DNA of 64,000 bases from Desulfocucumis palustris. Lineage in GTDB: Bacteria; Bacillota; Desulfotomaculia; Desulfotomaculales; Desulfocucumaceae. Where the stretch lies: NCBI RefSeq assembly GCF_002933875.1, contig NZ_BFAV01000045.1, forward strand, positions 111,122-175,121, in the 5' to 3' direction. Below the pieces are notes generated by a model. That model was not told where the DNA came from, searched no databases, and saw nothing but the letters and a program-made list of their open reading frames with translations. The position numbers and the translations under genes were made by a program. How positions within the stretch are numbered: the first letter of the stretch is position 1; every line of letters starts with the position of its first letter. Below, piece after piece: positions 16,450 through 24,571 of this stretch.

Positions 16450-16467
16450 TTATGCTCGGTTTCTATT

Positions 16468-16545
16468 GGGAGAAGTGAGAGGTTGGAGGCGGGATACCTG
16501 CGGGAATTTGCGCTACGCAAATCCCTTCTATTCCCGCTTCTCACT
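16468..16545. repeat. nested palindromic repeat (GAGAAGTGAGAGG type)
   Basis: An inner hairpin GGGAATTTGCG/CGCAAATCCC (16502-16525) sits inside outer arms containing GAGAAGTGAGAGG...GGCGGGA and TTCCCGCTTCTCAC. The whole could fold as a cruciform of about 75 nt. It lies between two remnants/genes of opposite origin and resembles a small non-coding mobile repeat. Confidence 0.6.
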
Positions 16546-17111
16546 CAGGGCAGGCGCTGCAGGCGGAAAACCCGGGGCAGCTTTTTTAAATTTCTTTCCC
16601 TGTCACGGGAATCTTCCTGCACCAATCTGTAAATTTTATCATTCTTCAGCAGTTCCCGCCAGACTTCGGTCACGGTGTCAATAAAATCTTTTCTTAAGGG
16701 GAAATCCTTTAGAATAAGAGGGCACCGGTAGGGCAGTTTCATGGTTTCGTGTATAATAAGCAGGCTGCCGTCCTCCAGCAGGTGCGGCGCCAGGGGAAAC
16801 AGGCGGCAGCTTAAAGGGCGGGCCTTTCTTGGGCAGGGAGGAGCGCATTTAACAAAAAAAACCGGGTATTCCCAGTTATCGGGGAAGTCGTACAACCCGG
16901 GGTCATGTCTTTCATATTCCAGCCACGGCTCATCGCCGCTGAACATTACCTCCTCCCCGGGAAAGAGGTACATGCCCAGGGCTTTATTGCCATGGGGCCG
17001 GCAGCACACGCTGCCGCATAACTCTCCGCAGTCCTTATCCAGCGGAGTGACGTTTTCAGTTATTTGGTAAAGATACTTATAGTCCGGCATGCTTAATACA
17101 GCTATCTCCAA
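16545..17111 (-). CDS. cysteine-cluster protein, YkgJ-like (function unknown)
   Basis: 188 aa, cytoplasmic. Eight cysteines are arranged as CGELCGSVCC (N-terminal part), KCAPPCPRKARPLSCRLFP (middle) and a later RCPL. The RPxSCRxFP motif is like that of the YkgJ family, proposed to bind zinc or an iron-sulfur cluster; the biochemical function is not known. The start is uncertain: TTG 17111 follows GGGAAAG, while ATG 17090 is the next candidate. It is followed by the palindromic repeat at 16468-16545, which overlaps its stop codon by a base, and preceded by the gene at 17185-17922 on the same strand. Confidence 0.65.
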   Translation of the reverse strand: MEIAVLSMPDYKYLYQITENVTPLDKDCGELCGSVCCRPHGNKALGMYLFPGEEVMFSGDEPWLEYERHDPGLYDFPDNWEYPVFFVKCAPPCPRKARPLSCRLFPLAPHLLEDGSLLIIHETMKLPYRCPLILKDFPLRKDFIDTVTEVWRELLKNDKIYRLVQEDSRDRERNLKKLPRVFRLQRLP

Positions 17112-17184
17112 TTTTAACTTTCCCGCCGGAAAGTCTCCATTCCGAGCCTTCCTTACCGGCGAAGCGAGGGCGAAGGGGGGTGTT

Positions 17185-17922
17185 TTACAGGGCGTTTAAC
17201 CCCAGCATCATTTTCTTTACCTTTTCAGTTATGTCGCTGAAAAAAAACTCCAGGTCGCTTTCCACCCACTGGGCGGCCTCGTCTATTAGCCTTGCCACCC
17301 TGGGCAGGTTTATTCTGATTCGGTGTTTGTAGTACATTTGGAAGTCATATTTGCGGGCCAGGGATTCCGGGGTGGATTTTTCCAGGTCTATATAGTCCGG
17401 AAAATGGGCAATACGGCCGTAAAAGGGCAACGGATCCCGGCCGAAAAAAGCTCCGGACTGCCGGCCTATTTCATCTATTAATTCCCCGTTGTCAAAGGCC
17501 TGGCGCAGTATTTCACCATAGGGCCTTTTCTGGCTTACATGCAGCTCAATACCCATTTCCACGATGTTGTGCGCCTTCCACCAGCCCATTTCACCGGGTA
17601 TATTGCAGGCCTCAATGGTGGGATCTATGAAACGCCGCCCTTTTTCGAAACAGTATCCCCTCTCATAGGGGGGGTTTTTCTCGTCCCCGTAGTAATCCAG
17701 CCCGTCCGGCTCCACGCCGTGGGTTATATTGCCCCTGGCGAAGTCAATCATGACAGCATCGTGGCGCATAAAGTCCAGCAATTCCCTGCCGCTGCTGTGG
17801 GAGATGTCTCGGTTAACCCCTGCGCCGATAGCCATATCCGGGAAGATGCTGCCCAGGGCGACAGCGTCATTTAACTTTCCCAGCACCCTCTCGGCAAAGT
17901 AAACGTGGGTTTGCGGAAACAA
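17185..17922 (-). CDS. conserved protein, zinc-dependent phospholipase C-like fold suspected
   Basis: 245 aa, no signal peptide or membrane segment. The beginning FPQTHVYFAERVLGKL with ALGSIFPDM and then SHSSGRELLDFM, HNIVEMGIELH resembles the histidine/aspartate framework of the zinc-dependent phospholipase C/S1-P1-like family found in many Clostridia, but no reliable assignment can be made by eye. It starts with TTG 17922, with GGGAGG 8 nt upstream, a strong site. It is probably co-transcribed with the cysteine-cluster gene 73 nt downstream. Confidence 0.6.
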   Translation of the reverse strand: MFPQTHVYFAERVLGKLNDAVALGSIFPDMAIGAGVNRDISHSSGRELLDFMRHDAVMIDFARGNITHGVEPDGLDYYGDEKNPPYERGYCFEKGRRFIDPTIEACNIPGEMGWWKAHNIVEMGIELHVSQKRPYGEILRQAFDNGELIDEIGRQSGAFFGRDPLPFYGRIAHFPDYIDLEKSTPESLARKYDFQMYYKHRIRINLPRVARLIDEAAQWVESDLEFFFSDITEKVKKMMLGLNAL

Positions 17923-18086
17923 ATAATATACCTCCCGTCATGCATAATATTTATTGTTCGACGGCCGGCCGGTCCTTCCTGCGTGGTACGGCCAAATATA
18001 AAAAATCCTCAGAAGCCATTGACCTGGAACAGATGTTCTGCTATTATAACGATAGAACATATGTGCGGAAGGGAAGGGTGGTAAAA

Positions 18087-18407
18087 ATGTCTACGGCAAG
18101 CCAGACAAAAATATTCAGCGGTGATTTTAAAATAAGGTGGTCCTTCAACCTTTATCCCAATTCCGCCGCAAAGCGGGGCAGAGCCGGGATATTGTTGCAA
18201 AACGTATATTTGCCGGAGGCCGTTCAAAAACAAGCATGGCGCGAAAGGCAAAGCCGGGCGGCGGTTTATTCCTCAACCGCGGCGGACAAAGCTGTGCGCT
18301 GGCTGGAAAAAGAAGATTCTTCCACTGTAAAGGCCGCCTGCTATTCGTTTTTTTCCCTGACTGCCTTATATATCGGGGGACACCTGGTTAAGGCGCTATT
18401 TAGTTAA
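18087..18407 (+). CDS. hypothetical protein with C-terminal hydrophobic segment
   Basis: 106 aa, not recognised. A basic, polar N-terminal part is followed by one hydrophobic stretch near the C-terminus (YSFFSLTALYIGGHLVKAL) that could anchor it in the membrane. ATG 18087 is chosen over the long upstream frame (from 17940) since GGAAGGGTGG lies 5 nt before it. A bidirectional terminator follows after 32 nt, which supports a real transcription unit. Confidence 0.5.
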   Translation: MSTASQTKIFSGDFKIRWSFNLYPNSAAKRGRAGILLQNVYLPEAVQKQAWRERQSRAAVYSSTAADKAVRWLEKEDSSTVKAACYSFFSLTALYIGGHLVKALFS

Positions 18408-18439
18408 CAATACAATAGTTTAATATTATGTTAATAATA

Positions 18440-18470
18440 GAAAATCCTTGCACCTGGTGCAAGGATTTTC
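18440..18470. terminator. bidirectional terminator between convergent genes
   Basis: GAAAATCCTTGCA/TGCAAGGATTTTC, 13 bp perfect with a 5-nt loop. T-rich on both strands, serving the 106-aa gene and the convergent phosphomannomutase gene. Confidence 0.85.
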
Positions 18471-18484
18471 ATTTTAAGACAGCT

Positions 18485-19864
18485 TCAATATTCCCATTCA
18501 AATTGTCCCACTTCCGGCTGGCCTGCCATGGCGTCCTTCATTATCCCGGATATTTCCTCCAGCCGGGCGGGGGTTTTGGCTTCACAGCGGGCCACCAGCA
18601 CGGGTTGGGTATTTGAGGCTCGCACCAGTCCCCAACCGTCTCCGAAAAGAACCCTCACACCATCTACGTCAATCACTTCGTACTTGTCCCGGAAATAGTC
18701 CTGCAGCCGTTTAACCACGTTAAATTTAACGCCGTCCGGGCAGGGCACCCTGGTTTCCGCAGTGGAGTAGTATTTGGGCAGGTCTTTGACACTGGCTGAC
18801 AGGGGGCGGCTGGAGTTGGACATCATTCTCAGGAGTCTGCCGGTGGCATAGAACGCGTCGTCGTATCCGTAATACTCGTCGGCAAAGAACATGTGGCCCG
18901 ACATTTCTCCGGTGAACGGGGCGTTTAACTCTTTCATTTTGGCCTTGATTAGTGAATGCCCGGTTTTATAGAAAACAGGTTTTCCGCCTAGGCGCCGGAC
19001 CTCGTCCACCAGGGTCTGGGAGCACTTTACTTCTATGATTGCCGGGGCTCCGGGGTGTTTGGAAAGTATTTCCGGCCACATCAACGCCATAAACTGATCC
19101 CCCCAGATGACCTCTCCCGTATCATCCACAACCCCTATGCGGTCAGCGTCCCCGTCGAAGGCCACTCCCACATCCGCCTTTTCCGACAGCACTGTTTTAA
19201 TGAGTCCCTGCAAATTTTTCCTTTTTACCGGGTCCGGATGGTGATTTGGAAAATCCGGGTCAGGCTCGCAGAAAAGAGGCACCACGTCACAATACCAGGA
19301 TTTTACTATATCCTGGGCAAAGTAGGAGGCCGTGCCGTTGCCGCAGTCAAGCACAACTTTGAGTTTTTTATTCCCCAGCGAGATTTTTTCCTGGAGCATT
19401 TGTTTGTAATCCGGTACCGGATCCCTGGAGGAAATTTGGCCGGTCCCGGTTTCAAAATCACCGGTTTCGATCAGCCGGCGCAGGCTCTGTATTTCCTCCC
19501 CATGGATAGTGGCGGGCCCCAGTGCTATTTTAAAGCCGTTATCCTCCGAGGGGTTATGGCTGCCGGTGATCATCACTCCCGCTTCAATTTCGTATTTTAC
19601 CCTGGCGTAATAAAATATGGGCGTTACCACTGTGCCGATATTGATAACATTGCACCCGGTGGAGAGCAGTCCTACGGTAATGCTTTCACTGAGCCTGGGG
19701 GAGCTCCGGCGGTTGTCCATGCCTACCAGAACATCCGTTAGCCCTTTTCTGCGCACGGTGGTACCAAAGGCCTTTCCCAACAAAATAACGGTTTCATTTG
19801 TCAGATCACGATCGGCTTCTCCCCGGATGTCATATTCTCTGAATATATTTGCATTAACCTGCAT
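18485..19864 (-). CDS. phosphomannomutase/phosphoglucomutase
   Basis: Cytoplasmic alpha-D-phosphohexomutase, 459 aa, interconverting hexose 1- and 6-phosphates for cell-surface sugar synthesis. The four family motifs are intact: the phosphoserine loop TGSHNPSEDNG, the metal loop DGDADR, the sugar loop GEMSGH and the phosphate loop RASNTQP. The start FREYDIRG is typical of the ManB/AlgC subfamily. ATG 19864 has AGGGGGAGA 4 nt upstream. It is monocistronic, ending at the shared terminator at 18440-18470. Confidence 0.94.
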   Translation of the reverse strand: MQVNANIFREYDIRGEADRDLTNETVILLGKAFGTTVRRKGLTDVLVGMDNRRSSPRLSESITVGLLSTGCNVINIGTVVTPIFYYARVKYEIEAGVMITGSHNPSEDNGFKIALGPATIHGEEIQSLRRLIETGDFETGTGQISSRDPVPDYKQMLQEKISLGNKKLKVVLDCGNGTASYFAQDIVKSWYCDVVPLFCEPDPDFPNHHPDPVKRKNLQGLIKTVLSEKADVGVAFDGDADRIGVVDDTGEVIWGDQFMALMWPEILSKHPGAPAIIEVKCSQTLVDEVRRLGGKPVFYKTGHSLIKAKMKELNAPFTGEMSGHMFFADEYYGYDDAFYATGRLLRMMSNSSRPLSASVKDLPKYYSTAETRVPCPDGVKFNVVKRLQDYFRDKYEVIDVDGVRVLFGDGWGLVRASNTQPVLVARCEAKTPARLEEISGIMKDAMAGQPEVGQFEWEY

Positions 19865-20279
19865 ATACTCTCCCCCTGTCTATTTTGTTTGCAAATACCA
19901 TTACATTCCTTTTTTGCCAATATGCATTTTATACGCCATATTAATGTCTTATCCTTCCGTGAGATAATATTTTTTATAGTGCAGATAAACGCCGTCGTTG
20001 ATATTAGTCAATGCGGCATCCGCTCGGTGGTTTTGTCAAGCCGCCGGAAGCTATAAGCGGGAATTACATGGTGGCTCTGGATATTTTTTGGCGGGCAGGA
20101 TAATTTTATGCATATTCCCTACTGTGAAAGGGCTGTTTTGTGACGGGAGCGGACTTTTGGCCGATTCCGGGGAATATTAAGCAAAGTTGGCAAATATAAA
20201 GGAACAGTCTGTTTTTCGTCGAAAATTTACTCTAAATACTAAAGGTGCAGCTACGATAATAAGGCGGTGAAATGCGGAA
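19865..20279. other. intergenic region with a short palindrome
   Basis: About 415 nt between divergent genes, AT-rich in its left half. I see no convincing coding frame; a 60-codon open frame at 19998 has no ribosome site. A perfect palindrome TTTTCGTCGAAAA lies at 20213-20225, about 55 nt before the PHP gene, and could be an operator. Presumably both promoters are here, but no clean -35/-10 pair was found. Confidence 0.5.
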
Positions 20280-21110
20280 GTGCCTAGGTTGATAGCGGAT
20301 TTACACGTTCACACCACTGCTTCCGACGGTTCCGACGCTCCGGAAACAGTGGTTGTTAAGGCTGCCGCCCTTGGCCTGGCGGCTCTGGCCATAGCCGATC
20401 ACGATACCCTGGAAGGAGTGGAGGAGGCTATTTTGGCCGGCGCCAGGCACGGTGTGGAGGTGCTGCCGGCAATTGAACTGGGAAGCCAGCTTGGAGACAG
20501 GGAGGTTCACATGCTTGGCTATCTGGTAGATACCGGCCATAAGGAGTTTTTGGACCGCCTGTCTTTTTTTCGCGATTCCCGCCTGAAAAGGGCGTTTAGA
20601 ATGGTGGAAAAGCTGCAGCGGCTGGGGATTGACCTGAAACTTGAAAGGGTCCTGGAGATAGCGGGCCAGGGCTCCGTGGGAAGGCCGCACATAGCCAGGG
20701 CTCTTCTGGAGGCCGGAGCGGTGGAATCAATGGGGCAGGCCTTTGAAAAATACATAGGCAACGGAAAGCCGGCTTTTGAGCCCAGATATAAATGTTCCCC
20801 CTCCGAGGCGGTGCGCATCATTCGCAGTGCCGGGGGAGTGGCGGTTTTTGCCCACCCGGGGATGGCCGGCTGTGATCAGATTATTCCTTCCCTGGCCAAG
20901 GAAGGGCTGCAGGGCCTGGAAGTATACCATCCGGCCCACGACAGCGCGGTCAGTGAGCATTACGCCAGGATTTGCCGGCAGTGGGGACTGCTGGCCACCG
21001 GGGGATCGGATTACCACGGAAGCAGCCACCGGGAGCACAATATGCTGGGTGAGGCAACCGTTGATTATAATGTTGTCCTTGAACTAAAAAAATTGGCGGG
21101 CCGGTTCTGA
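20280..21110 (+). CDS. PHP domain phosphoesterase (RNase AM / 3',5'-nucleoside bisphosphate phosphatase-like)
   Basis: Metal-dependent phosphoesterase of the PHP superfamily, 276 aa, cytoplasmic. Metal ligands are seen in DLHVHTTASDGS (start), AIADHDTLEGV, the glutamate in PAIELGS, VFAHPGM and GGSDYHGSSH. This layout matches the YciV/TrpH group, members of which degrade 3',5'-bisphosphate nucleotides and short RNA 5' ends; which substrate applies here is unknown. The start is GTG 20280. No close operon partner; the next gene is 163 nt on. Confidence 0.88.
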   Translation: MPRLIADLHVHTTASDGSDAPETVVVKAAALGLAALAIADHDTLEGVEEAILAGARHGVEVLPAIELGSQLGDREVHMLGYLVDTGHKEFLDRLSFFRDSRLKRAFRMVEKLQRLGIDLKLERVLEIAGQGSVGRPHIARALLEAGAVESMGQAFEKYIGNGKPAFEPRYKCSPSEAVRIIRSAGGVAVFAHPGMAGCDQIIPSLAKEGLQGLEVYHPAHDSAVSEHYARICRQWGLLATGGSDYHGSSHREHNMLGEATVDYNVVLELKKLAGRF

Positions 21111-21273
21111 TAATTATCAGGAGCAAAAGGCCGGCTGCCTGCCGCTGAAATTTACCGTTTTTATATCGCTAACAGCCTGTAAGACCCCGTCCTTAAAGGC
21201 AGGGGATAAGGCTCGCTTATATTTTCAGACGTTATAATTAGACCTTTAATTAATTGTCAAGGGGGAGTAAGGC

Positions 21274-22446
21274 ATGCGCACCGCGGATCGCGTTGACGGG
21301 CTGGGTTCGGCCATATTTAACGAAATGGAAGTGTTGAAAAAGAAGGTGGAGTCACGGGGGATTACGGTTATTAATCTGGGGGTGGGAACCCCGGACCGGC
21401 CTCCGGCTCCGCATATAATTGAGGCCATGCACAGGGCCCTGGACAATCCCCGGAATTACGTTTACCCCCTGGAGGGCATGCCCGAGCTTTACCGCGCCCT
21501 GGCCGGCTGGTACCACAGGAGGTTCGGGGTTCAGCTGAATCCGGACAGCGAGGTTCTGGTGCTGATGGGGTCCCAGGACGGGCTGGCCCACCTGGCCATG
21601 GCATATATTAATCCCGGGGACATCGCCCTGATCCCGGACCCGGGTTATCCCATATACTCCTGCGGGATAAGGCTTGCCGGGGGGGAGGTATATCCCCTGC
21701 CGCTTCTGGAGAAAAACTCTTTTTTGCCGGATCTGGAGGCTGTTCCGGAGGATGTGGCCCGGCGGGCGAAATTGATCTGGCTGAACTACCCCAACAATCC
21801 CGTGGCGGCCAACGCGGACAGGAATTTTTTTGAAAAGGCGGTGGCCTTCGGCAGGAAATATGACATACTTGTCTGCCACGATGTGGCTTATTCGGAATTG
21901 GCCTACGACGGCTTCAAACCCATGAGTTTTCTGGAGGTGCCCGGGGCCAGGGAGGTGGGAATAGAGTTTTATTCCCTGTCCAAAACATACAACATGGCCG
22001 GTTGCAGAATAGGTTTCGCGGTGGGCAACAGCACGGTGCTGGAGGCTCTGGGAAGGGTTAAGAGCAATATAGATTACGGCGTTTTCCGGGTGGTGCAGGA
22101 GGCGGGCATCGCAGCGCTGGAGGGACCCCAGGATTGCGTGGAGGAAAATGCCAGGACCTACCAGAGGAGAAGGGATATATTGGTGGACGGTCTGGCCGGA
22201 CTGGGCTGGAATATGCCCAAGCCCCAGGCGTCCATGTTTGTATGGGCCCCGCTGCCTCCTGGATATGATTCTTCCTGGAAGTTCTGCCTGGAGATGCTGG
22301 ACAAGGCCGGTGTGATATTTATCCCGGGGGTGGCCTTCGGGGACAACGGGGAAGGGTATGTCAGGATAGCCCTGGTGCAGGAGGAAGCCATTCTTGAAGA
22401 AGCGGTTAAACGCATGGCAAATGCATTTAACTTCAGGGGCAGGTAA
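21274..22446 (+). CDS. aminotransferase class I/II, LL-diaminopimelate aminotransferase-like
   Basis: PLP enzyme of fold type I, 390 aa. Close in pattern to DapL, which makes LL-diaminopimelate directly from tetrahydrodipicolinate for lysine and peptidoglycan. Visible are INLGVGTPDRPP, LMGSQDGLAHL, PDPGYPIYSCG, LNYPNNPVAA, HDVAYSEL and the PLP lysine in YSLSKTYNMAGCRIGF (about K237). DapL proteins usually have a somewhat longer N-terminus, and the family also holds other aminotransferases, so the substrate is tentative. ATG 21274 follows AAGGGGGAG. It stands alone. Confidence 0.8.
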   Translation: MRTADRVDGLGSAIFNEMEVLKKKVESRGITVINLGVGTPDRPPAPHIIEAMHRALDNPRNYVYPLEGMPELYRALAGWYHRRFGVQLNPDSEVLVLMGSQDGLAHLAMAYINPGDIALIPDPGYPIYSCGIRLAGGEVYPLPLLEKNSFLPDLEAVPEDVARRAKLIWLNYPNNPVAANADRNFFEKAVAFGRKYDILVCHDVAYSELAYDGFKPMSFLEVPGAREVGIEFYSLSKTYNMAGCRIGFAVGNSTVLEALGRVKSNIDYGVFRVVQEAGIAALEGPQDCVEENARTYQRRRDILVDGLAGLGWNMPKPQASMFVWAPLPPGYDSSWKFCLEMLDKAGVIFIPGVAFGDNGEGYVRIALVQEEAILEEAVKRMANAFNFRGR

Positions 22447-22543
22447 ACATTAACCATCGCCCCGCCGCAAGCCGCAAAAGTCTAACCTACGCCCTGAAAG
22501 CATATATTATGAACATACACGGGATTTCAGGGGTGGTTGAATT

Positions 22544-22819
22544 ATGAACGAATTTTATGAAACCGATTACTGGCAGAAAAGGGCCAGGGAACTGGAAGAA
22601 AAGGTGGAACAGCTGCGTTTGAGCAGAAGAGTGCTGATGAATCTAATAGAAAAACTGGAAAAAGAAAAGGCCAATCTTACCAGCAGGCTGGAAAAGGAAA
22701 ATAAGAAACTGCACTGCGCCAATTACCGGTATGCCCGCTGGCTGCTCCGGAAAAACAGTCAAATTGTTGAGCTGGAGATGAAACTTAGGGGTAATATCAA
22801 GCAGGATTCCGCAAATTAA
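22544..22819 (+). CDS. small coiled-coil protein, function unknown
   Basis: 91 aa, made almost entirely of a charged helix with heptad pattern (LEEKVEQLRLSRRVLMNLIEKLEKEKANL and on), then HCANYRYARWLLRKN and another helix. No domain is recognised. ATG 22544 is preceded by AGGGGTGG. It lies 98 nt after the aminotransferase gene and 215 nt before the DUF3842 gene. Confidence 0.6.
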   Translation: MNEFYETDYWQKRARELEEKVEQLRLSRRVLMNLIEKLEKEKANLTSRLEKENKKLHCANYRYARWLLRKNSQIVELEMKLRGNIKQDSAN

Positions 22820-22957
22820 TAAATTATCCACAACTATATGCACATGTTGGGGATAATGGCCTTATTTAATGTTGCGACGCAAAAAATCAATTTATATTAG
22901 TATTGTTTTGTTAATTTACAACATACAGTATAAGTCAACATTTTTTTGTGCCGATAT

Positions 22958-23014
22958 TGTTGTTGCAACATAATATGTTGTAGGCTTTTGTTGGAATAAC
23001 TGAAGTGTTATAAT
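22958..23014 (+). promoter_or_regulatory. promoter region with overlapping palindromes before the DUF3842 gene
   Basis: TGTTGCAACA and CAACATAATATGTTG are two overlapping perfect or near-perfect palindromes (about 22964-22982), just upstream of a TATAAT box at 23009-23014. The same word (CAACAT/ATGTTG) recurs at 22918, 22938 and 23013. The spacing would let a dimeric repressor cover the -35 region. The -35 itself is weak (TTTTGT or TTGTTG). Confidence 0.5.
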
Positions 23015-23034
23015 GTTGTACCGAGGCGATGATG

Positions 23035-23460
23035 ATGAAAATTGCAGTGGTTGACGGCCAGGGCGGGGGTATCGGAAAACATATTGTGGAGAAATTGCGC
23101 CGGGAGTTGCCTGAAAATGTTGAATTTCTAGCCCTGGGCACCAATGCCCTGGCCACATCCATTATGCTCAGGGCAGGGGCCAATGAAGGCGCCACCGGTG
23201 AGGGGGCGGTTGCATACAATGCTGCCAGGGTTGATATAATTACCGGGCCTGTGAGCATTTTATTCCCCCATGGCATGCTGGGAGAACTTACTCCCAGGAT
23301 GGCGGAAGCCCTCGCTTCCAGCCCTGCGCGGAAATTTTTGATACCCCTTAACAGGAGCGGGATTGAAATGGTGGGCTTAAAGTCCGAGCCCCTGCCGCAC
23401 CTGATCGATGAACTGGTCCGGCGAATTAAGGACTACCTGGAGAACCTTGAAGATGCATAA
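23035..23460 (+). CDS. DUF3842 family protein
   Basis: 141 aa, a family known only from Firmicutes and without assigned function. It has a Rossmann-like start MKIAVVDGQGGGIGKHIVEKL, which looks like a nucleotide-binding turn, then ALGTNALATSIML and ITGPVSILFPHGMLGE. Three ATGs in a row (23029, 23032, 23035); the last is chosen because GAGGCG is then at the right distance. A repeated palindrome upstream suggests regulation, and a terminator follows, so the gene is transcribed alone. Confidence 0.8.
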   Translation: MKIAVVDGQGGGIGKHIVEKLRRELPENVEFLALGTNALATSIMLRAGANEGATGEGAVAYNAARVDIITGPVSILFPHGMLGELTPRMAEALASSPARKFLIPLNRSGIEMVGLKSEPLPHLIDELVRRIKDYLENLEDA

Positions 23461-23465
23461 TGCCG

Positions 23466-23500
23466 GCCCGCCTGCTATTTTACGCAGTGGCGGGCTTTTT
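23466..23500 (+). terminator. Rho-independent terminator after the DUF3842 gene
   Basis: GCCCGCC...GGCGGGC stem of at least 7 bp, extended by TGC/GCA, followed by TTTTT. Confidence 0.88.
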
Positions 23501-23664
23501 CCATCCGCCCCCGGGGGCGAGTTAAAGTAATATATCTTTTTGAGGTCCCCCGGAATTATTATTTATATTGTGCTGCACAGGGAGGATTTCAATAGTGGAT
23601 GTTGAATAAATCGTTAAAATGATATGACTGAAATTTAAGCGGATGAAATTAATAAACTTTACTT

Positions 23665-23897
23665 TTTTCCACAGGCGCCCTTTGGGGCTTAATAGGGGAA
23701 TCAGGTGCAAAGCCTGAGCGGTCTCCGCCACTGTGAACGGATTGGCCTTGTTTCCGCGGATTGTGCGGGAGGAAGCGGTCCGTAAAGCCAGAGCACCTGC
23801 CTGTGGAAGCCGGTAGACTCCACGCGAGTATGGGGGATGGCTTATTTTTGGTGATGGAGATGACTCCGGTCCGAAAAGGCCGGGGTTTATTTTTTAA
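23665..23897 (+). ncRNA. cobalamin (B12) riboswitch with terminator platform
   Basis: Leader RNA that senses adenosylcobalamin. CCACAGGC (23669-23676) pairs with GCCTGTGG (23799-23806) as the closing stem; inside are GGGGAATCAGGTGCAAAGCCTG in pieces (the conserved GAATC...GCAA element) and the B12-box core GCCACTG at 23727-23733. Downstream, ACTCCGGTC and GGCCGGGGT (about 23863-23886) form a hairpin followed by TTTATTTTTT, the likely terminator of the OFF state. The cobU start is 15 nt after the T run. It should control the whole cob operon, turning it off when B12 is plentiful. Confidence 0.93.
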
Positions 23898-23911
23898 AGG
23901 AGAATTACGGG

Positions 23912-24508
23912 TTGAACAGAGGAAAATTCATACTTGTTCTGGGCGGAGCCCGCAGCGGTAAGAGTGAATTCGCTGAAAGCCTGGCTTTTCAGCTGGGGAT
24001 GCCGGTGACATATGTGGCCACCGCGGCGGCGGGAGACGAAGAAATGAGCAGGCGTATTGAGAAACACCGTTCAAGGCGCCCGGCACGGTGGAATACGGTG
24101 GAGGAGCCGCTGCTGCTGCCGGAGGCAGTGCAAAGGCATGGCGCGGAGCCGGGAGTTTTGCTGATAGATTGCCTGACGGTATGGCTTACCAATCTTTTGC
24201 TGGATGATAATATTCCCTTTGCCGGGGCGGGGGAGCCTGAAAAGGAGGAATACATCCAGGGCCGGGTGGAGGAACTGGCGGCTTTTACTGCGGCCGGCAA
24301 GGCCCATGTAATCATGGTGGCCAATGAAGTGGGGCTGGGCATTGTTCCCGCTTACCCGCTGGGCCGGCTTTTCCGGGACGTGGCCGGAAGAGCCAATCGC
24401 AGCCTGGCCGCCAGGGCTGACCAGGTCTATCTGGTGACGGCCGGGCTGGCCATGGAGATTAAATCAAAAGCGGTAAACAATTGGGGACATTCCTTTCGAA
24501 ATAGTTAA
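23912..24508 (+). CDS. cobU: adenosylcobinamide kinase / adenosylcobinamide-phosphate guanylyltransferase
   Basis: Bifunctional cytoplasmic enzyme that phosphorylates adenosylcobinamide and then adds GMP, preparing it for the nucleotide loop. 198 aa: P-loop GGARSGKSEFAE (about 11-22), VTYVATAAAGDEEMSRRI, the nucleotide-accepting histidine region KHRSRRP, LIDCLTVWLTN, and VANEVGLGIVP. Starts with TTG 23912 after AAAGGAG. First gene of the operon under the riboswitch. The tail after MEIKSKAVN (NNWGHSFRNS) is unlike relatives and lies just before a repeat, so the 3' end may have been altered by it. Confidence 0.93.
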   Translation: MNRGKFILVLGGARSGKSEFAESLAFQLGMPVTYVATAAAGDEEMSRRIEKHRSRRPARWNTVEEPLLLPEAVQRHGAEPGVLLIDCLTVWLTNLLLDDNIPFAGAGEPEKEEYIQGRVEELAAFTAAGKAHVIMVANEVGLGIVPAYPLGRLFRDVAGRANRSLAARADQVYLVTAGLAMEIKSKAVNNWGHSFRNS

Positions 24509-24556
24509 AAAGGTAGGGAAATGCAAGTAACCGGGAAGGTGTGTCCCCCTACCTTT
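24509..24556. repeat. palindromic repeat between cobU and cbiP
   Basis: AGGTAGGG (24511-24518) and CCCTACCT (about 24547-24554) form an 8-bp stem around GTAACCGGGAAGGTGTGTCC. A diverged relative (GTAACCGGAAAGCGTGTCCCC) precedes pilM at about 39402. It lies inside the cob operon without a T run, so it may act on mRNA processing. Confidence 0.6.
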
Positions 24557-24571
24557 ATAGGAGGTTAAAAT

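Noticed and set aside
17940..18086. N-terminal extension of the 106-aa hypothetical protein from ATG 17940
   Set aside because: The upstream ATG has no ribosome site and overlaps the promoter and ribosome-site region of the divergent gene; ATG 18087 has a strong site.
21180..21215. CCCCGTCCTT/AAAGGCAGGGG hairpin as an IS200-type end
   Set aside because: It is short and lacks the flanking terminal bases and any transposase remnant; it may simply be a terminator or leader hairpin.
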